Shown one piece after another: positions 7,789 to 14,955 of a stretch of DNA of 18,001 bases (within the stretch, counting starts at the first letter, position 1; the number at the start of each line of letters is the position of its first letter). The stretch is taken from NCBI GenBank assembly GCA_050486545.1, contig JBJHDM010000062.1, positions 1-18,001 on the forward strand, given 5' to 3'. Both the position numbers and the translations under genes were made by a program. The notes below the pieces were generated by a model. The model worked only from the letters and a program-made list of their open reading frames with translations. It searched no databases and was not told the DNA's origin. Source of the stretch: DAOMNN01 sp050486545. GTDB lineage: Bacteria > Pseudomonadota > Gammaproteobacteria > Burkholderiales > Rhodocyclaceae.

Positions 7789-9190
7789 TTGGGTCTCCTT
7801 TCCCGGAAGGGGCGCCATTGTGCACCGCGGAGAGCGCATCGGCCACCCGTTCCATCCGCATGAAGCGCGAGCCCTTCACCAGCACCACCGTCTCTTCGGC
7901 GAGCACGCGCGTGACGGCCTCGATCAGGGCCTCGACGGTGCGATGGTGATGCCCGCCCTCGCCGAAGCTGCGCGCGGCCACCGCGCTCATGTCCCCGAGG
8001 GCATGCAGGGCATCGATCCCCTTGCTCTTGGCATAGCCGCCGATTTCGTCGTGAATCTGCGCACTGGTCCCACCGATCTCGCCCATGTCCCCCAGCACCA
8101 GGACCTTTCGCCCCGGCGTCGCCGCCAGCACGTCGATGGCCGCACGAACCGAGTCCGGATTGGCGTTGTAGGTGTCGTCGAGAATCGTCGAACCGCTCAG
8201 CCCCGGTCCGCGTTGCAGCCGCCCGCGCGTCCCCGTGAATGCCGCCAGGCCTTCCACGACCGCCTCGAGGCTCGCACCGGCCGCCAGCCCGGCCGCAGCC
8301 GCGCCCAGCGCATTGCGCACGTTGTGCGCACCGGGCACCTTGAGGTCGACCGTCACCTCGCCCTGCGGCGTCACCAGGTCCAGGACGGCTCCCATTCCAC
8401 GCAGCGTGCAGCAACCGGTCACGTCCGCCGCCTCGTCGAGTCCGAAGCTCAGGATCCGGCGCCCGGCGTTCAACTCGCGCCAGTAGCCCGCATGCGGATC
8501 GTCCGCGTTGACGACGGCAACCCCCTCGGGACCGAGCCCGCCGTAGATCGCACCTTTTTCTTCGGCAATCTCCTGCAAGGAACCGACCCCCTCGAGGTGG
8601 GCACGCTGCGCGTTGGTCACGATCGCCACGGTCGGTTGCGCCAGCCCCGCCAGCCACGCAATCTCGCCCGGCCGGTTCATGCCCATCTCCACGACTGCCG
8701 ATCGGTGGCCTTCGCGCAGTGACAGCAAGGTGAGCGGAAGTCCGATGTCATTGTTGAGATTGCCGCGCGTGGCCAGCACCGCATCGGCGGCGAAACCGTC
8801 GCGACGCGCCTGGGCACGCAGGATGGACGCACACATTTCCTTGACGGTCGTCTTGCCGTTGCTCCCGGTCACGCCAATGAGCGGAATGCTGAAACGGCGA
8901 CGCCAATGACCGGCCAGCCGCCCGAGTGCCTGGCGTGTGTCATCGACCACGAGCAAGGGAAGATCCGCGCGCTGGTGCGCGTCCGCCCAGCGGCGGTCGA
9001 CCATCGCCGCGGCGGCGCCACGTTGCAGCACGTCCTCGACGAAATCGTGACCGTCGAAGCGTTCGCCGCGCAGCGCGACGAACAGTTCGCCCGGTTCGAT
9101 GTGGCGACTGTCCGTGCTGACGCCGCTCAGGCTCCCTTGTCCATGCACCGTGCCCTGAACCGCAACCGCCGCCTCCTCGAAGGTCATCAT
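7778..9190 (-). CDS. murF: UDP-N-acetylmuramoyl-tripeptide--D-alanyl-D-alanine ligase MurF
   Basis: MurF completes the soluble precursor by adding D-Ala-D-Ala to the UDP-MurNAc tripeptide. The product is 470 aa. The N-terminal domain includes GVSTDSRHIEPGELFVALRG, followed by the P-loop TGSNGKTTVKE (108-118), then a central domain with NADDP, and a C-terminal ligase domain with LDDTYNANPDS. Two adjacent ATG codons (9188-9190 and 9185-9187) follow GGAGG. The first overlaps the murE stop as ATGA and was chosen. Longer frames that begin inside murE were rejected. Substrates come from MurE (the tripeptide) and from DdlB at the far end of the same operon. Confidence 0.98.
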   Translation of the reverse strand: MMTFEEAAVAVQGTVHGQGSLSGVSTDSRHIEPGELFVALRGERFDGHDFVEDVLQRGAAAAMVDRRWADAHQRADLPLLVVDDTRQALGRLAGHWRRRFSIPLIGVTGSNGKTTVKEMCASILRAQARRDGFAADAVLATRGNLNNDIGLPLTLLSLREGHRSAVVEMGMNRPGEIAWLAGLAQPTVAIVTNAQRAHLEGVGSLQEIAEEKGAIYGGLGPEGVAVVNADDPHAGYWRELNAGRRILSFGLDEAADVTGCCTLRGMGAVLDLVTPQGEVTVDLKVPGAHNVRNALGAAAAGLAAGASLEAVVEGLAAFTGTRGRLQRGPGLSGSTILDDTYNANPDSVRAAIDVLAATPGRKVLVLGDMGEIGGTSAQIHDEIGGYAKSKGIDALHALGDMSAVAARSFGEGGHHHRTVEALIEAVTRVLAEETVVLVKGSRFMRMERVADALSAVHNGAPSGKGDPNAA

Positions 9191-10695
9191 CGTTCGCCTC
9201 CGTGAAGCGCGTTCCATTCGCGCAAGGCCGCATGCGCCTGCTGGAGGTCGGAGAACGGGACGCGCCGACCCAGGATCTCCTGGTAGGGCTCGTGGCCTTT
9301 CCCCGCCACCACGACGACATCGTTCTCCCCGGATTCACGCACCGCCAGGGCGATCGCCTGGGCGCGATCAACCACCGCCTCGGACTGCACCCCGGCCCCC
9401 GCACGAATGGCCTCGATGATCGACAGGGGATCTTCCGAACGCGGATTGTCGCTGGTCACGACGACCCGGTCGGCGTGCTGGCGCGCGATCTCTCCCATCA
9501 ACGGGCGCTTGCCCGTATCGCGGTCACCGCCGCAACCGAAGACGCACACGAGTTGCCCGCCACGTGCCCGTGCCGTGGCGCGCACCGCCTCGAGCACCTT
9601 GGCCAGCGCATCGGGCGAATGTGCGTAGTCGATGACCACCAGCGGTTCCCCGACCCCACCGACCAGTTGCATCCTCCCCTCGGGGGGCGCCAGGCGCGAA
9701 GCCGCCTGCAGAACGTCATCGAATCCGATGCCACGAGTCAACAACGCGGCAATCACCGCCAGCAGGTTGGAAACGTTGAACGGCGCCAGTACCCGGGCCT
9801 GAAACTCCCTGGCCTCTCCTTCCCAGACCACCCGGAAGCGCTGACCCACGGCCGCAAGCTGCAAACCCTCGGCCAGCAGCACCCGGGCACCCGGAACCGC
9901 GGCCGCGTTCTTACCGACATGCGTGTAGCCGACCACGTCCTGCCCCCGATCCACCAACCGTCTCGCAAGCTTCAGTCCGAATGCGTCATCCAGATTGACG
10001 ACCGCCGTGGCAATCCCCGGAAAGTCGAACAGACGTGCCTTCCAGGCACCGTAGGTCTCCATGTCCCCGTGGTAGTCGAGATGGTCACGGCTGAGATTGG
10101 TGAAGGCCGCCACATCGAACTGAACACCATTGACGCGCCCCTGTTCGAGCCCGATCGACGAGACTTCCATGGCCACGGCTCCGGCCCCGCCGTCGGCCAG
10201 ATCACGAAACAGCCGGTGCAGGCGGAGCGCATCGGGCGTGGTATTGCCGAGATCAACGAGCCGGTTCGGACGCCCCCAGCCGAGGGTACCGATGACGCCG
10301 CAGGGGGTCTCCAGCATTTCGAGCGCATTTGCCAACCACTGCGTGACGGTGGTCTTCCCGTTCGTACCGGTCACGCCGACGGTCCACAGCGATGACGACG
10401 GCCGGCCATAGACCTCGTGTGCAAGATACCCGGCAAGCTCGCGCAGCCCTTCCACGCCCAGCGCAGGAACAGGCACCGACTCGGCCCGGTAACCGTCCCC
10501 GGACTCCCAGAGTACTGCCGCGACGCCGCGGGCGACCGCATCGCCGATGTACCGTCGACCGTCGGTCCTGAACCCGGGCCATGCGGCGAAGACCTCGCCT
10601 TCACCCAGGCTACGCGAATCGGCACCGATACCGGACGGAATCACGCCGGCTTCGTGCAGGCGCGCGAGAACCGCCAGGGTCCGCTCCGCACTCAC
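9187..10695 (-). CDS. murE: UDP-N-acetylmuramoyl-L-alanyl-D-glutamate--2,6-diaminopimelate ligase MurE
   Basis: MurE adds the third residue of the stem peptide. The product is 502 aa with an N-terminal domain (GADSRSLGEGEVFAAWPG), the P-loop TGTNGKTTV (109-117), NLSRDHLDYHG (200-210), the WKARLF lysine (219) expected to be carbamylated, and DNPR at 416-419. DNPR is the established signature of enzymes selecting meso-diaminopimelate over lysine, so the wall is of the Gram-negative mDAP type. The start is GTG at 10693-10695, overlapping the ftsI stop as GTGA, with AAGGAG a few bases upstream. No better ATG is available. The 3' end overlaps murF by 4 nt. Confidence 0.98.
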   Translation of the reverse strand: MSAERTLAVLARLHEAGVIPSGIGADSRSLGEGEVFAAWPGFRTDGRRYIGDAVARGVAAVLWESGDGYRAESVPVPALGVEGLRELAGYLAHEVYGRPSSSLWTVGVTGTNGKTTVTQWLANALEMLETPCGVIGTLGWGRPNRLVDLGNTTPDALRLHRLFRDLADGGAGAVAMEVSSIGLEQGRVNGVQFDVAAFTNLSRDHLDYHGDMETYGAWKARLFDFPGIATAVVNLDDAFGLKLARRLVDRGQDVVGYTHVGKNAAAVPGARVLLAEGLQLAAVGQRFRVVWEGEAREFQARVLAPFNVSNLLAVIAALLTRGIGFDDVLQAASRLAPPEGRMQLVGGVGEPLVVIDYAHSPDALAKVLEAVRATARARGGQLVCVFGCGGDRDTGKRPLMGEIARQHADRVVVTSDNPRSEDPLSIIEAIRAGAGVQSEAVVDRAQAIALAVRESGENDVVVVAGKGHEPYQEILGRRVPFSDLQQAHAALREWNALHGGER

Positions 10696-12449
10696 ATCTT
10701 CTCCTTCGGGGCCACCGGCCCATCCTTCCGCCCTGCGACATGCAGGGGGGCGACCGGCGCATCGGGCACCACGCCCATCGAACGCAGGGTGCCTTCGACG
10801 ATCCGCGCGAAGACCGGTGCGGCTACCGCGCCGCCGAAATGCTGCCCGGCGGAGGGCTCGTCGATCATGACTGCAACGATGATCCGCGGGTTCGACACCG
10901 GCGCGAATCCGACGAAGGAAGAAACGTAGCGGTCGGTGTAACGGCCGCCTTCGAGCTTGTGCGCCGTCCCCGTCTTGCCGGCCACCCGGTAGCCGGCGAC
11001 CTGCGCGCGACCTCCGGTCCCTTCCGACCCGGTGGCCTGTTCCAGCATTTCTCGCAGAGCCGCCGCGCTCTCGTTCGAAAACACGCGCCGCAAGGGCTGC
11101 GGCTGCGCATCGAGCCGGGTCAGCGACAAGGGCATCAACTCTCCATCGCGCGTAAACACCGTATAGGCGCGGGCCATGTGCATCAGCGTGCTCGACAGGC
11201 CGTAACCATAAGACATCGTCGCCTGCTCGATCGGGCGCCAGCTCCGTGCGGGCCGCAGACGTCCGCTCGCCTCACCGGGAAAACCCAGACCGAGGGGTTC
11301 GCCGATACCGAGTGCGTCGAACATGCGCCACATCTCGTCCGGCTCGAACTGCATGGCCATCTTCACCGTACCGACGTTCGACGAAGACTTGACCACGCTG
11401 GCGACCGTCATCGGCCCCTTCGGACGACGGACATCCGAGATGGTCGCGCGGCCCATGGTCATGCGCCCGTTGCCGACATCGATCAGGGTATCCAGTCGAA
11501 CCTTGCCGTGGTCCAGCGCCAGCGCGGCAATGAAGGGCTTCATCATCGAACCCGGCTCGAAGACATCGGTCAGTGCCCGGTTGCGAAGTTGCGCCCCGCT
11601 CAGGTTGCTGCGGTTGTTCGGATTGAAGGTCGGCGCGTTGACCATTGCGAGGATTTCGCCGGTACGCGCATCGAGAACGACCACCCCGCCCGCCTTGGCC
11701 TCGTGCTTCTGCATGGCCTGGCGCAGGGCCGAGTAGGCGAGGAACTGGACCTTGGTATCCATCGCCAGCGCCAGATCCTCGCCGTCACGCGGTGCGCGGA
11801 TCGCCTCCACGTCCTCGATGATCTGGCCACGCCGGTCGCGAATCACCCGTCGTGAGCCGGGCGCACCCTTGAGTCGCGAATCGAACGCCAGTTCGATGCC
11901 TTCCTGTCCGCGATCCTCCACCCCGGTGAAGCCGAGCACGTGGGCCGTCACTTCTCCCCCCGGGTAGTAGCGGCGATACTCCTGATGCTGATGGATTCCG
12001 GGCAGCTTGAGTTCCGCCACCCGGCGCGCCACCTCGGGAGCGAGTTGCCGGCGCAGGTACACGAAGTCGCGCTCCGAATCGAGGCGCCGGTTCAGGTCGG
12101 TGACATCCATCTCCAGCAAGCTTGCAAGCGTCCGGGTATCGGCGGGGGAAAGGCGTGCATCGCCAGGGATCGCCCAGATCGATCGCACCGGCGTGCTCAC
12201 CGCGAGCACGTCGCCATTGCGGTCGGTGATGCGCCCGCGCGTAGCCGGCACCGGAATCACCCGCGAGTAGCGGGACTCCCCCTTGGCCTGGAGGAAATCC
12301 TTGTTGAAGCCCTGCAGCCAGGCCGCACGGCCCACCAGGGTCAGCGAGCAGGCGAGCAGGCACACGAGGACCAGCCGCGGGCGCCACGCCGGAAGCCCCT
12401 TCTCCAGCAGCGGATTGTGATTGAAGGTGACCGGGCGCCGGCTCTTCAT
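10692..12449 (-). CDS. ftsI: Septal peptidoglycan transpeptidase FtsI (penicillin-binding protein 3)
   Basis: FtsI is a class B penicillin-binding protein that crosslinks septal peptidoglycan as the partner of FtsW. The product is 585 aa. A basic cytoplasmic tail and one membrane helix at about residues 26-45 are followed by a dimerisation/pedestal domain beginning at RGRITDRNGDVLA (71-83) and a transpeptidase domain. Active-site motifs are SMMK (nucleophile S301, K304), SSN (356-358) and KTGT (492-495). The ATG at 12447-12449 overlaps the ftsL stop as ATGA and lies five bases after GAGGTG. The frame is open upstream across ftsL without homology, so the longer version is discarded. The second residue of SxxK is methionine here, a conservative variant and not a loss of catalysis. 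Confidence 0.98.
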   Translation of the reverse strand: MKSRRPVTFNHNPLLEKGLPAWRPRLVLVCLLACSLTLVGRAAWLQGFNKDFLQAKGESRYSRVIPVPATRGRITDRNGDVLAVSTPVRSIWAIPGDARLSPADTRTLASLLEMDVTDLNRRLDSERDFVYLRRQLAPEVARRVAELKLPGIHQHQEYRRYYPGGEVTAHVLGFTGVEDRGQEGIELAFDSRLKGAPGSRRVIRDRRGQIIEDVEAIRAPRDGEDLALAMDTKVQFLAYSALRQAMQKHEAKAGGVVVLDARTGEILAMVNAPTFNPNNRSNLSGAQLRNRALTDVFEPGSMMKPFIAALALDHGKVRLDTLIDVGNGRMTMGRATISDVRRPKGPMTVASVVKSSSNVGTVKMAMQFEPDEMWRMFDALGIGEPLGLGFPGEASGRLRPARSWRPIEQATMSYGYGLSSTLMHMARAYTVFTRDGELMPLSLTRLDAQPQPLRRVFSNESAAALREMLEQATGSEGTGGRAQVAGYRVAGKTGTAHKLEGGRYTDRYVSSFVGFAPVSNPRIIVAVMIDEPSAGQHFGGAVAAPVFARIVEGTLRSMGVVPDAPVAPLHVAGRKDGPVAPKEKM

Positions 12450-12712
12450 CGCGACACCTCGACCACCACGACGCGACCGGGTGCCGGCTCTTCCAGCCCG
12501 AGGCGCTCGCGCGCGATCAGCTCGACGCGTGCCAGTGCGGCCCAGGTGCTTTGCTCGAGTTGCAGCTGCCCCCACTCGACTTCGAGTTCGTAGGCCCGCG
12601 CCTGTTCCCGTTCCAGCTCGGAAAAACTCTGGCGCGCCTGATGCTGCGCCGATACGACGCCGAGCGCACTCGCGACGACGAGCGGGATCAGGAACGCATC
12701 CGCGCGGATCAT
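12446..12712 (-). CDS. ftsL: Cell division protein FtsL
   Basis: FtsL is a small bitopic divisome protein that forms a coiled coil with FtsB, binds FtsQ and activates FtsWI. The product is 88 aa with a membrane helix at about residues 6-22, then an acidic and glutamine-rich alpha-helical stretch (about 25-65) with leucines at heptad-like spacing, and a C-terminal segment with ARERLGLEEP, a feature common in FtsL. Primary sequence of this family is poorly conserved, so the call rests on size, topology and position between rsmH and ftsI. Its ATG overlaps the rsmH stop (ATGA) and its stop overlaps the ftsI start. Confidence 0.92.
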   Translation of the reverse strand: MIRADAFLIPLVVASALGVVSAQHQARQSFSELEREQARAYELEVEWGQLQLEQSTWAALARVELIARERLGLEEPAPGRVVVVEVSR

Positions 12713-13647
12713 GCCGCCTCTCCGATGCGCTCGGCGACCCGCAGGACGGCACTGCGGGCGCGCGGGTTCGCCCGGATTTCCGCCTCGGTCGGCCGTTGCG
12801 CCTTGCCGATCAGGCGCAGGCGCGGCGACGGAATCTGGTCGGCGCGCAGGGGCAGGCGGGAGGGCAGGCGCGGGGGCCGCGCCTCGTCGCGCATGAAGCG
12901 CTTGACGATACGGTCCTCAAGGGAATGGAAGCTGATGACCACGAGCCGTCCCCCGGGCCTGAGGCGCTCGACCGCTGCCGGCAACACTAACGACAGCTCT
13001 TCGAGCTCCTGATTGATGTAAATCCGTAGAGCCTGAAAGCTGCGCGTCGCCGGGTGCTGCCCCGGCTCGCGTGTACGGACCGCTTTTTCCACGATCTGGG
13101 CAAGTTGTCCAGTGGTTGCAACAGCCCCCCCTGCCCGAGCAGCAACAATCGCCTTTGCAATCGCATGAGCAAACCGTTCTTCCCCATAGTCCCTGAGCAC
13201 CTCCCTGATTTCGGCGACAGATGCTTCTGCCAGCCACTGCGCCACGGTCGGTCCGCGACTCGTGTCCATCCTCATGTCCAGCGGCGCATCGAACCGGAAA
13301 CTCATCCCGCGCGCTGCGTCGTCGAGTTGCGGCGACGACACGCCCAGATCGAGCAACACTCCATCCAGTTCCTCGACCCCGATCCGCTCCAGCTCTGCGT
13401 CCAGCGCACCGAACGCCGCATGTACCAGCGTCAGGCGCGCATCGTCCAACTCGCGTCCGACTGCGATCGCGGCCGGATCCCGATCGAAGGCGACGAGTCG
13501 TCCAGTCGCTCCCAGGCTGTCGAGGATCGCCCGTGAATGCCCACCACGCCCGAACGTGCCGTCGATGTACACCCCGTCCGGCCGAATCGCCAACGCTTCT
13601 ACCGCCTCCCCAAGCAGGACACTGACGTGGCCCTGCGCAGCGCTCAT
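12709..13647 (-). CDS. rsmH: 16S rRNA (cytosine(1402)-N(4))-methyltransferase RsmH (MraW)
   Basis: RsmH methylates N4 of C1402 of 16S rRNA in the ribosomal P site, using S-adenosylmethionine. The product is 312 aa and begins MSAAQGHVSVLLGEAVEAL. SAM-binding YIDGTFGRGGHSRAIL (27-42) is followed by LLDLGVSSPQLD (98-109), RGMSFRFDAPLDMRMD (113-128), the YGEERFA segment (154-160) and PGGRLVVISFHSLEDRIVK (231-249), all typical. The ATG overlaps the mraZ stop (ATGA). Longer frames that begin inside mraZ are spurious. An odd point is a block at residues 140-188 (13084-13230), where 27 of 49 codons end in A or T by hand count, quite unlike the strongly G/C-ending codons around it; the protein sequence there remains family-like. 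Confidence 0.97.
   Translation of the reverse strand: MSAAQGHVSVLLGEAVEALAIRPDGVYIDGTFGRGGHSRAILDSLGATGRLVAFDRDPAAIAVGRELDDARLTLVHAAFGALDAELERIGVEELDGVLLDLGVSSPQLDDAARGMSFRFDAPLDMRMDTSRGPTVAQWLAEASVAEIREVLRDYGEERFAHAIAKAIVAARAGGAVATTGQLAQIVEKAVRTREPGQHPATRSFQALRIYINQELEELSLVLPAAVERLRPGGRLVVISFHSLEDRIVKRFMRDEARPPRLPSRLPLRADQIPSPRLRLIGKAQRPTEAEIRANPRARSAVLRVAERIGEAA
13084..13230. other. Atypical codon-usage patch inside rsmH
   Basis: Within rsmH, codons for residues A140 to K188 use A or T at the third position in 27 of 49 cases (for example gct, gtt, gca, att, gaa, caa). Flanking rsmH codons and the other genes of the operon are dominated by G/C-ending codons. The encoded protein is still a normal RsmH segment, so the change is largely synonymous. 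A TTA codon and a CTA codon also occur a little downstream (around 12988-13030). The count was made by eye and not tested statistically. Confidence 0.6.
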
Positions 13648-14087
13648 AGCGCCAGGCTCTCGAAGCCCGGCGGGAGATCCTCGCCGTCCAGGGCCAGCAT
13701 CGCCGCCTGCTGCTTCTGCCATCCGGCATCCGACCAGAGTTCGAAGTGGGACCCCACGCCGACCAGCCACAACTGCTTTTCCAGCTCCGCCCACTGCCGA
13801 AGCGACGGCGCGACCAGTACCCGCCCCGCCCCATCGAGTTCTTCTGACTGGGCGAAACCAACCAGCAACCGCTTGAGGGTCGCCGTCTGCTGACCCAACC
13901 CGGGCATTGCCGAGATCTGCTGACTGATCGGCTCCCACGTGGCCTGCGGGTAGATCAGCAGGCAGCGATGCGGATGTGCGGTGATCACCAGTGGAGCTCC
14001 GTCCGGGACGAGCGCGTCACGATGCCGCGCAGGGATCGCGATGCGACCCTTGGCGTCGAGACTGAGCGCGCTGGTTCCGTGGAACAT
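13644..14087 (-). CDS. mraZ: Transcriptional regulator MraZ
   Basis: MraZ is a DNA-binding protein with two SpoVT-AbrB-like folds. In studied bacteria it forms a ring and represses or tunes its own dcw operon by binding repeated TGGGN boxes. The 147-aa product begins MFHGTSALSLDAKGRIAIP and repeats the fold signature at residues 11-16 (DAKGRI) and 85-92 (DGAGRVLV). The start at 14085-14087 is three bases after a run of six G residues and matches family N-termini; the longer frame adds 11 unrelated residues. It is the first gene of the operon. The leader upstream carries a promoter and four boxes of the kind MraZ binds, so autoregulation is likely. The stop overlaps rsmH by 4 nt. Confidence 0.97.
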   Translation of the reverse strand: MFHGTSALSLDAKGRIAIPARHRDALVPDGAPLVITAHPHRCLLIYPQATWEPISQQISAMPGLGQQTATLKRLLVGFAQSEELDGAGRVLVAPSLRQWAELEKQLWLVGVGSHFELWSDAGWQKQQAAMLALDGEDLPPGFESLAL

Positions 14088-14142
14088 TGACCCCCCTGTG
14101 CGTTGCGCTGGACGTGGCATCGACCGACTTCAGGCGATTGTC

Positions 14143-14177
14143 GACACTTTTCCCCACTTTTGTCCACTTCTTCCCAC
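14143..14177 (-). promoter_or_regulatory. MraZ operator: four GTG-type boxes at 10-bp spacing
   Basis: Read on the minus strand, GTGGG (14173-14177), GTGGA (14163-14167), GTGGG (14153-14157) and GTGTC (14143-14147) follow one another exactly 10 bp apart, with A-rich 5-bp spacers (AAGAA, CAAAA, GAAAA). Direct repeats of this motif at one-helical-turn spacing upstream of mraZ are the established binding sites of MraZ. Two boxes are perfect and two are degenerate. The upstream box overlaps the proposed -10 element, which fits repression by occlusion. Confidence 0.85.
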
Positions 14178-14204
14178 TTTAGAGCAAAGGAAATGGTCGG
14201 TCAA
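14176..14204 (-). promoter_or_regulatory. dcw operon promoter (Pmra)
   Basis: On the minus strand, TTGACC (14199-14204) and TAAAGT (14176-14181) are separated by 17 bp, close to the sigma70 consensus at optimal spacing. Transcription would begin near 14169, about 80 nt before the mraZ ATG. The -10 shares its last two bases with the first MraZ box. This is the best promoter candidate in the gap between rnpB and mraZ. Confidence 0.75.
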
Positions 14205-14231
14205 GCCGGAAATTTCGGCTTTTTCTTTCTG
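14203..14231 (+). terminator. Possible rho-independent terminator on the plus strand
   Basis: The inverted repeat AAGCCG (14203-14208) / CGGCTT (14216-14221), with a 7-base loop, is followed on the plus strand by a T-rich tail (14220-14231). No plus-strand gene lies to its left, so its role is unclear. It could stop antisense transcription leaving the mraZ promoter region. It overlaps two bases of the -35 element. On the minus strand it lacks a U-tract, so it would not end the rnpB transcript. Confidence 0.35.
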
Positions 14232-14428
14232 ACACAAGGACTTATGGAATCCCTTCCGGGAACCCGGAAACCTTGAAAAATCAATGGAGATAGCGCGCTT
14301 TCATGCGGTACGGCTCTAAGTGCCGCAACACGGGGCGCAAAGTGGGGCAAAAGGGACGGGCCGAGCCGGATTGGCCGACACGAGATCGCAGCAACGCAAC
14401 TGCGTCCGTCACAAAGCGGAAGGAAAAT
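14232..14428. other. Intergenic spacer between the dcw promoter region and rnpB
   Basis: About 200 bases hold no convincing gene. A short perfect inverted repeat (TTCCGGG / CCCGGAA, near 14254-14269) is present without a clear T-tract. Reading frames crossing this stretch lack homology and typical codon use. The rnpB 3' end may be processed from, or terminated in, this spacer, but I cannot identify a convincing terminator. Confidence 0.5.
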
Positions 14429-14933
14429 GGAAGTCCGCCGATAAGCCGGGTTCTGTCGAGCGCGATCGGCATGACGCCGAACACGCCGGGCAGTCATTCC
14501 TCTGGGGGCCGTGTTGCCACGACGCTCTAGCAGCCTACCCGGGAGCGACGCGAGCCACGCCAATGCTCCCCTATTTGGCCTTGCCCCGGATGGGGTTTGC
14601 CGTGCCGGTCCTGTTGCCAGTCCCGCGGTGGGCTCTTACCCGACGAGGCTTGCGCCCCGCCCAGGATCGCGCCAAGGCACGATCCGGCACCGTTTCACCC
14701 TTGCCTGTGTCCCCTATGAAGAGCTTCCTCCTCATACTATGAAGAGCTTCCTCCTCATAAATGGACTTTGCCGCCTTGCGGCGGCGAAGCCCGGACCATC
14801 GGCGGTCTGCTCTCTGTTGCACTTTCCGTCGCCTCGCGGCGCCCGGCCGTTAGCCGGCATCCTGCTCTATGGGGCCCGGACTTTCCTCCACGCACCACCG
14901 AAGGGGTGCGCAGCGACTGCCTGGCGGACTTCC
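14429..14933 (-). ncRNA. rnpB: RNase P RNA, bacterial type A
   Basis: This is the catalytic RNA of RNase P, which trims tRNA 5' leaders. Ends are set by the terminal helix P1: GGAAGTCCGCC at the 5' end (14923-14933) pairs perfectly with GGCGGACTTCC at the 3' end (14429-14439). Conserved elements read in order on the minus strand: GGAGGAAAGTCCGGGC, then CCATAGAGCAGGATGCCGG, GCAACAGAGAGCAGACCGCC, AAGGGTGAAA, GGTAAGAGCCCACCGC, GGCAAGGCCAAATAGGG, GGGTAGGCTGCTAGAGC and ACAGAACCCGGCTTATCGG. At about 505 nt it is long compared with E. coli (377 nt). Part of the excess is a helix P12 arm with a GCAA-capped hairpin (14770-14785), next to a tandem pair of 23-nt hairpins (14714-14759). It lies between an upstream lipoprotein gene and mraZ, all on the same strand. 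Confidence 0.97.
14714..14759 (-). repeat. Tandem 23-bp duplication inside rnpB, each unit a hairpin
   Basis: Two identical 23-bp units (14714-14736 and 14737-14759) abut with no mismatch. As minus-strand RNA each unit folds as a 9-bp stem, UAUGAGGAG with CUCUUCAUA (one G-U pair), capped by GAAG, plus one spacer G. They sit immediately 3' of the P12 hairpin in the RNA, inside a short closing helix (GUCC/GGAC). No copy was noticed elsewhere in the window. Confidence 0.95.
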
Positions 14934-14940
14934 TGGGGAA

Positions 14941-14946
14941 ATTATA
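14941..14946 (-). promoter_or_regulatory. rnpB promoter, -10 element
   Basis: A perfect TATAAT on the minus strand lies seven bases before the predicted RNase P RNA 5' end at 14933, the ideal distance to a start site. No good -35 is visible at 16-18 bp spacing. The element lies 9 bases past the stop codon of the upstream lipoprotein gene. Confidence 0.75.
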
Positions 14947-14955
14947 CGCTTCCGT

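Noticed and set aside
14254..14269. Short inverted repeat TTCCGGG/CCCGGAA as the rnpB terminator
   Set aside because: The loop would be only two to four bases, no T-tract follows on the minus strand, and it is about 160 nt beyond the mature end.
14571..14822. Small minus-strand open frame (83 codons) including the duplicated hairpin
   Set aside because: It lies wholly within rnpB, which is certain by helix P1 and conserved core elements. The frame is incidental.
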